DNA of 8,630 nt, taken from positions 1 to 8,630 of the forward strand of contig CALMWN010000242.1 of assembly GCA_937873555.1 (NCBI GenBank). The letters are read 5' to 3'. Below the pieces are notes generated by a model. That model had not been told where the DNA came from, did not search any database, and saw only the letters and a list, made by a program, of their open reading frames with translations. The DNA comes from an uncultured Clostridia bacterium (GTDB lineage: Bacteria > Bacillota > Clostridia > Acetivibrionales > CALMWN01). Below, one piece after another: positions 6,042-8,630 of this stretch; the stretch's first letter is position 1; each line of letters begins with the position of its first letter. Made by a program: the position numbers and the translations under genes.

Positions 6042-6848
6042 ATGCAATTTTCCGTACCTTTAGGGCATAGGGACGTAAACCATTATCAGCAGAATCCCCC
6101 AAGTGAGGAAGTATGGAGGGATTATCTGAACGAAATGCCGTTTGAACTGAGGGACTACATCAATAAGTATCTCAATCTCGTAGACGGCACCGGCGCGGCC
6201 AATGCCTATGTGGTTACATTGAACCCCACTCCAACAGCCTACCCGTTGATGATACAGTTCAAAGCCGCAAATGCAAATACTGGAGCCAGTACGATAAATC
6301 CAAATGGCCTGGGTGCAAAGCCGATAAAAAAGAATGTATCTGTTGATTTGGCGGCAGGTGACATCCCTACAGGCGGCATAGCTTGTGTGGTGTGGGATGG
6401 CACTAATTATCAATTAATAAATGTCGCTTCAGGTGCTTTCATGCCTTTATCGGGAGGCATATTCACAGGACCAGTTTCACATGGCAGACAGGAAGAACGG
6501 CAGCCTCAAATAAAGGATTATTCGGAGGCCTTGTCAACCAATGCTGTAGCTACAGGGGCGGTAACGCTTGATATAGCTAACGGAAATGTGTTTAATGTCA
6601 CTCTTACAGGAGATACAACCTTCACCTTTGCAAATCCGGCTCCCAATGGTCAGGCGTGTTCCTTTACACTCATACTCAACCAGGGCGGAACTGCAAGGAA
6701 CGTAACCTGGCCGACATCAGTGAAATGGGCGAATGATTCCGTACCTGACATATCAGCAATAAATAAGACCTCCATACTGACATTTGTTTCAATCAACGGA
6801 GGCGCTCGCTGGTATGGATTCCTGGGCGGTAACAAGTTTGTGACATGA
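6042..6848 (+). CDS. Tail fibre-like protein (268 aa)
   Basis: A structural tail appendage or spike protein. The N-terminus (1-47) with PLGHRDVNHY and WRDYLNEMPFELRDYINKYL may attach to the nozzle or capsid-tail collar. Residues 48-98 carry DGTGAANAYVVTLNPTP and IQFKAANANTGASTINPNGL, then GAKPIKK, a beta-rich repeat unit very common in phage tail fibres. Residues about 160-268 form a second beta-sandwich (ALSTNAVATGAVTLDIANGN, VFNVTLTGDTTFTFANPAPN, later GGARWYGFLGG), typical of fibre or receptor-binding tips. Fibres of this type are usually trimeric. Ribosome binding site GAGGTGAT (6031-6038) overlaps the nozzle stop TGA (6030-6032), 7 bases from ATG, so coupled translation is likely. It is short for a full fibre and may be a tail-tip adaptor for the next protein. 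Confidence 0.8.
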   Translation: MQFSVPLGHRDVNHYQQNPPSEEVWRDYLNEMPFELRDYINKYLNLVDGTGAANAYVVTLNPTPTAYPLMIQFKAANANTGASTINPNGLGAKPIKKNVSVDLAAGDIPTGGIACVVWDGTNYQLINVASGAFMPLSGGIFTGPVSHGRQEERQPQIKDYSEALSTNAVATGAVTLDIANGNVFNVTLTGDTTFTFANPAPNGQACSFTLILNQGGTARNVTWPTSVKWANDSVPDISAINKTSILTFVSINGGARWYGFLGGNKFVT

Positions 6849-6857
6849 GGTGGTAAT

Positions 6858-8048
6858 ATGCTTGCACATAGAATTATAACGGCACTTAAAAGTATATTGG
6901 TTGACCACTCCACTCCTGTAACAGTAGTAGCCTCTACCTATAGTACATCAGGCAATGGTGGACGTAAACTGGTAAGTTTAAGTAATGGGTGGTTGGTGGT
7001 TGCAGAGTATTCTTCCAATATCATTTACTTGCAGGTTTCAAAGGATAACGGGGCAAATTTTTCCGCACTCTGTAATATCCAAAACAGCACATCAATTACC
7101 TCAGGTTTTGCAATTGCATCAAGTGGGACCAATGTTACTGTTTTATTCGCAGATGGTGCAACAACCATTAGCTCATGTACTTTCGATGCAGCGATTGTAA
7201 GCAACACCAATATTTATTCAACAACAAACAAGACCGTGGACAGCGGACAAACAGCTATTGGTTCAGGCCGTTCCATTACCTGTGATTCCTCTAGCAACCT
7301 CTACGCTACATGGTGCAGTAAAAACAGTACATATCAAAATAACTTTAATATTCGCCATGCTAAAAGCGCAGATGGGGGCACTACATGGACAAAAGCGAAT
7401 GGTACGGCAGGAGTTGACCAATTAACAACTGAAAATGATGCAAGTAGTTACAATCAGAATCCGACAATTATTATAAATGGTTCCATTATATTCATAGCTT
7501 ATGAAAATAAATCGACCACCATAAATGCTAGCATAGCAGGCTATAGGTTTAACGGGAGCACATGGAATGCGGCAGGCGTCTACGTATCTGGTTCTGCTTC
7601 ATACTTACAATACAGCCCCTGTGCAGCAGTATCACCCGATGGAACAATACATGTTGCGTGGAATGGCACAGATTCAACAGATACAGCATATACCAATATT
7701 CGTTATAGTAAATCAACAGACAATGGTGTAACATGGTCAGCCATGCAGAAATTGACAGTCGGGAATTCTTATTATCAGCAGGTTCCATCAATAGCGGCAG
7801 ATAAAAATAATAATATTTATGTGGTTTGGCAAGGAATTGTCAGTACTATAAGCACCACATTGGGTCAAATAAGGGAAATTGTATATAACGGTAGTTGGGG
7901 AGCTATAACAAATCTTACTACAAATCCAAGTGCCTCCTCAACAAATCCATCCGTGTGTGCCAATTATACAGATTTTACAGATCCATTATGCATATACACA
8001 GATAGTGGTGCAGGTGCAGTTAAATTCAGAGGTGTATTCACTGTATAG
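6858..8048 (+). CDS. Asp-box (BNR/sialidase-like) beta-propeller tail protein (396 aa)
   Basis: Probably a receptor-binding or glycan-binding tail protein. Three Asp boxes, S-x-D-x-G-x-x-W/F, are visible: SKDNGANF (61-68), SADGGTTW (170-177) and STDNGVTW (286-293). Between them recur blade-like strands of the form gnIYxxW: NLYATW (147-152), TIHVAW (263-268), NIYVVW (319-324). The N-terminal GRKLVSLSNGWLVVAEY (35-51) resembles the opening strand of sialidases (RIP-x-L...G-x-L-x-A-x-E), but the RIP is replaced by RKL, so catalysis is doubtful. Candidate arginines R166 and R282 precede boxes 2 and 3. No signal peptide. Start set by GAGGTGG (6847-6853), overlapping the fibre stop. The gene is AT-richer than its neighbours (17 G/C of 60 at 7801-7860), suggesting exchange of a host-range gene. 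Its TAG stop forms part of the next promoter. Confidence 0.78.
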   Translation: MLAHRIITALKSILVDHSTPVTVVASTYSTSGNGGRKLVSLSNGWLVVAEYSSNIIYLQVSKDNGANFSALCNIQNSTSITSGFAIASSGTNVTVLFADGATTISSCTFDAAIVSNTNIYSTTNKTVDSGQTAIGSGRSITCDSSSNLYATWCSKNSTYQNNFNIRHAKSADGGTTWTKANGTAGVDQLTTENDASSYNQNPTIIINGSIIFIAYENKSTTINASIAGYRFNGSTWNAAGVYVSGSASYLQYSPCAAVSPDGTIHVAWNGTDSTDTAYTNIRYSKSTDNGVTWSAMQKLTVGNSYYQQVPSIAADKNNNIYVVWQGIVSTISTTLGQIREIVYNGSWGAITNLTTNPSASSTNPSVCANYTDFTDPLCIYTDSGAGAVKFRGVFTV

Positions 8049-8074
8049 ACAAAATTCTCCAATAGTCGTATAAT
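8046..8074 (+). promoter_or_regulatory. Sigma-A-type promoter for the stalk-domain protease gene
   Basis: TAGACA (8046-8051; 5 of 6 to TTGACA) and a perfect TATAAT (8069-8074) are 17 bases apart, the ideal spacing. No extended -10 TG. The -35 box includes the TAG stop codon of the propeller gene. Expected start of transcription near 8081, leaving about a 30-base leader before the ATG at 8113. This is the only near-consensus promoter I found in the window. Confidence 0.75.
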
Positions 8075-8102
8075 GTATATGTTGAATGTCAAGAATTTAT
8101 GC

Positions 8103-8115
8103 AGGTGATTTTATG
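8103..8115 (+). promoter_or_regulatory. Translation initiation region identical to that of the fibre gene
   Basis: AGGTGATTTTATG here is identical to 6032-6044 ahead of the fibre gene. It contains an AGGTGAT ribosome binding site 3-4 bases from the ATG at 8113 and fixes that start. It is probably convergent or locally reused rather than a functional repeat. Confidence 0.6.
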
Positions 8116-8630
8116 AAAAAGTGGATAAATAAACAAACCATTATAGCCTTTGTCCTCGGCGCATTCCTGTTCTCGGGAAGCGTAGGAGCCGCGACCCTTT
8201 ATCAGTTCATGGCGACCAACGACAGCCTCTTTGTTGATGGAAAACAGGCAAAAAAGCCTATGTACAAATACGACGGCACAAACTATGTACCCCTCCGTGC
8301 GGCTGCTGAAATCCTCGGCGTAGATGTGAAGTACGCCAATAACCGTGCTGACTTGATAAGCCCCAAGACAGACCTTGAAACCGTAGTGAAGAACTGCAAG
8401 GACTCCTGCGTGATGATATATGCCTACAAGGACGGTAAGATGGCAGGACAGGGTTCAGGCTTTGTCTACAACGGCTATGTTGTCACAGCAAAGCATGTAA
8501 CTGACTTGGGGGATAAATACGACATATTCATTGATGATAGCCTGTACGGGGTTACAGTGACTTCTACGGTCAAGCTTAACACTACTCTTGATGTATCTGT
8601 GATTGATGCTAAACTCACACAGCCAAGCGT
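8113..8630 (+). CDS. Secreted stalk-domain trypsin/HtrA-like serine protease, N-terminal 172 residues (partial, open at right edge)
   Basis: Runs off the right edge. Residues 1-27 form a signal peptide: MKKWINK, a hydrophobic core IIAFVLGAFLFSGSV and a likely cleavage after GAA (about 25-27). Residues about 36-84 match the copper amine oxidase N-terminal-type stalk domain (SLFVDGKQ ... YVPLRAAAEILGVDV ... ADLI), a wall-associated module common in Firmicute secreted proteins. From about 90 a trypsin/HtrA-like fold starts: GQGSGFVYNGYVVTAKHV (112-129) contains the catalytic His128, and LDVSVIDA (159-166) contains the likely catalytic Asp160; the Ser is off the window. C95 and C99 could form a disulfide. 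It has its own promoter (8046-8074), unlike the structural genes. A host or moron product acting outside the cell is most likely; a virion-associated protease is an alternative. Activity is untested, and both visible triad members are present. Confidence 0.82.
   Translation, partial: MKKWINKQTIIAFVLGAFLFSGSVGAATLYQFMATNDSLFVDGKQAKKPMYKYDGTNYVPLRAAAEILGVDVKYANNRADLISPKTDLETVVKNCKDSCVMIYAYKDGKMAGQGSGFVYNGYVVTAKHVTDLGDKYDIFIDDSLYGVTVTSTVKLNTTLDVSVIDAKLTQPS

Noticed and set aside
6700..6848. Diversity-generating retroelement variable region at the end of the fibre gene
   Set aside because: The end has a normal fibre-tip pattern, no template repeat copy was seen elsewhere in the window and no reverse transcriptase gene is present.
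6985..7200. 71-codon + strand frame within the propeller gene
   Set aside because: It is an alternate frame of a well-supported gene with no plausible ribosome binding site or protein pattern.
7752..7779. TTGACA (7752-7757) with TATCAG (7774-7779) inside the propeller gene
   Set aside because: Weak -10 box, inside a coding region with no gene starting nearby.
8052..8098. Inverted repeat AAATTCT (8052-8058) / AGAATTT (8092-8098) and a TTGA-ATG-TCAA dyad (8082-8092) around the promoter
   Set aside because: They could be operator half-sites, but the arms are short, AT-rich and could arise by chance; not enough for an operator or terminator call.

Overview
The window is a virion structure module of a short-tailed (podovirus-type) tailed phage or prophage. 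Every gene reads left to right on the + strand. Strong AGGAGG/GAGGTGA-type ribosome binding sites, intrinsic terminators with T tracts, a GTG start and a copper-amine-oxidase-type 'stalk' domain in the last gene all point to a low- to mid-GC Firmicute host, most likely a clostridial lineage. This host call is an inference. No integrase, attachment site, lysis gene or clear host gene is visible, so phage and prophage cannot be told apart here.

Layout. Positions 2-799: C-terminal part of a portal protein, open at the left edge. Positions 732-1134: two small cysteine-rich genes of unknown function; the first overlaps the portal gene and the second is only 57 codons. A terminator-like hairpin (1143-1165) follows. 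Positions 1216-1911: scaffolding protein. Positions 1930-2892: major capsid protein of the N4-gp56 type, followed by a second hairpin (2896-2924). Positions 2939-3208: small head-associated hypothetical protein, followed by a third hairpin (3208-3233). Positions 3248-4159: probable head-tail adaptor. Positions 4164-6032: probable tail nozzle/stopper protein. Positions 6042-6848: tail fibre-like protein. Positions 6858-8048: Asp-box (BNR/sialidase-like) beta-propeller protein, probably a receptor-binding or glycan-binding tail protein. Positions 8113 to the right edge: N-terminal 172 residues of a secreted protein with a signal peptide, a stalk domain and a trypsin/HtrA-like protease domain.

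How it works together. Scaffold and major capsid protein assemble the procapsid around the portal, the adaptor and nozzle close the DNA channel and build the short tail, and the two last tail genes recognise the cell surface. The order portal, scaffold, capsid, adaptor, nozzle, fibre, with no tape-measure or sheath gene between capsid and fibre, fits a podovirus. Gene junctions are tight, and stop codons are often embedded in the next ribosome binding site. Three hairpins with T tracts separate the small cysteine-rich pair, the scaffold/capsid pair, the 89-residue gene and the tail genes, and I found no convincing promoter between them.

The most unusual part is the right end. A near-consensus sigma-A promoter (TAGACA, 17 bases, TATAAT; 8046-8074) begins on the stop codon of the propeller gene and drives the stalk-domain protease. 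A private promoter plus a secreted product is what one expects of a 'moron' or lysogenic conversion gene, though a virion-associated protease is also possible.
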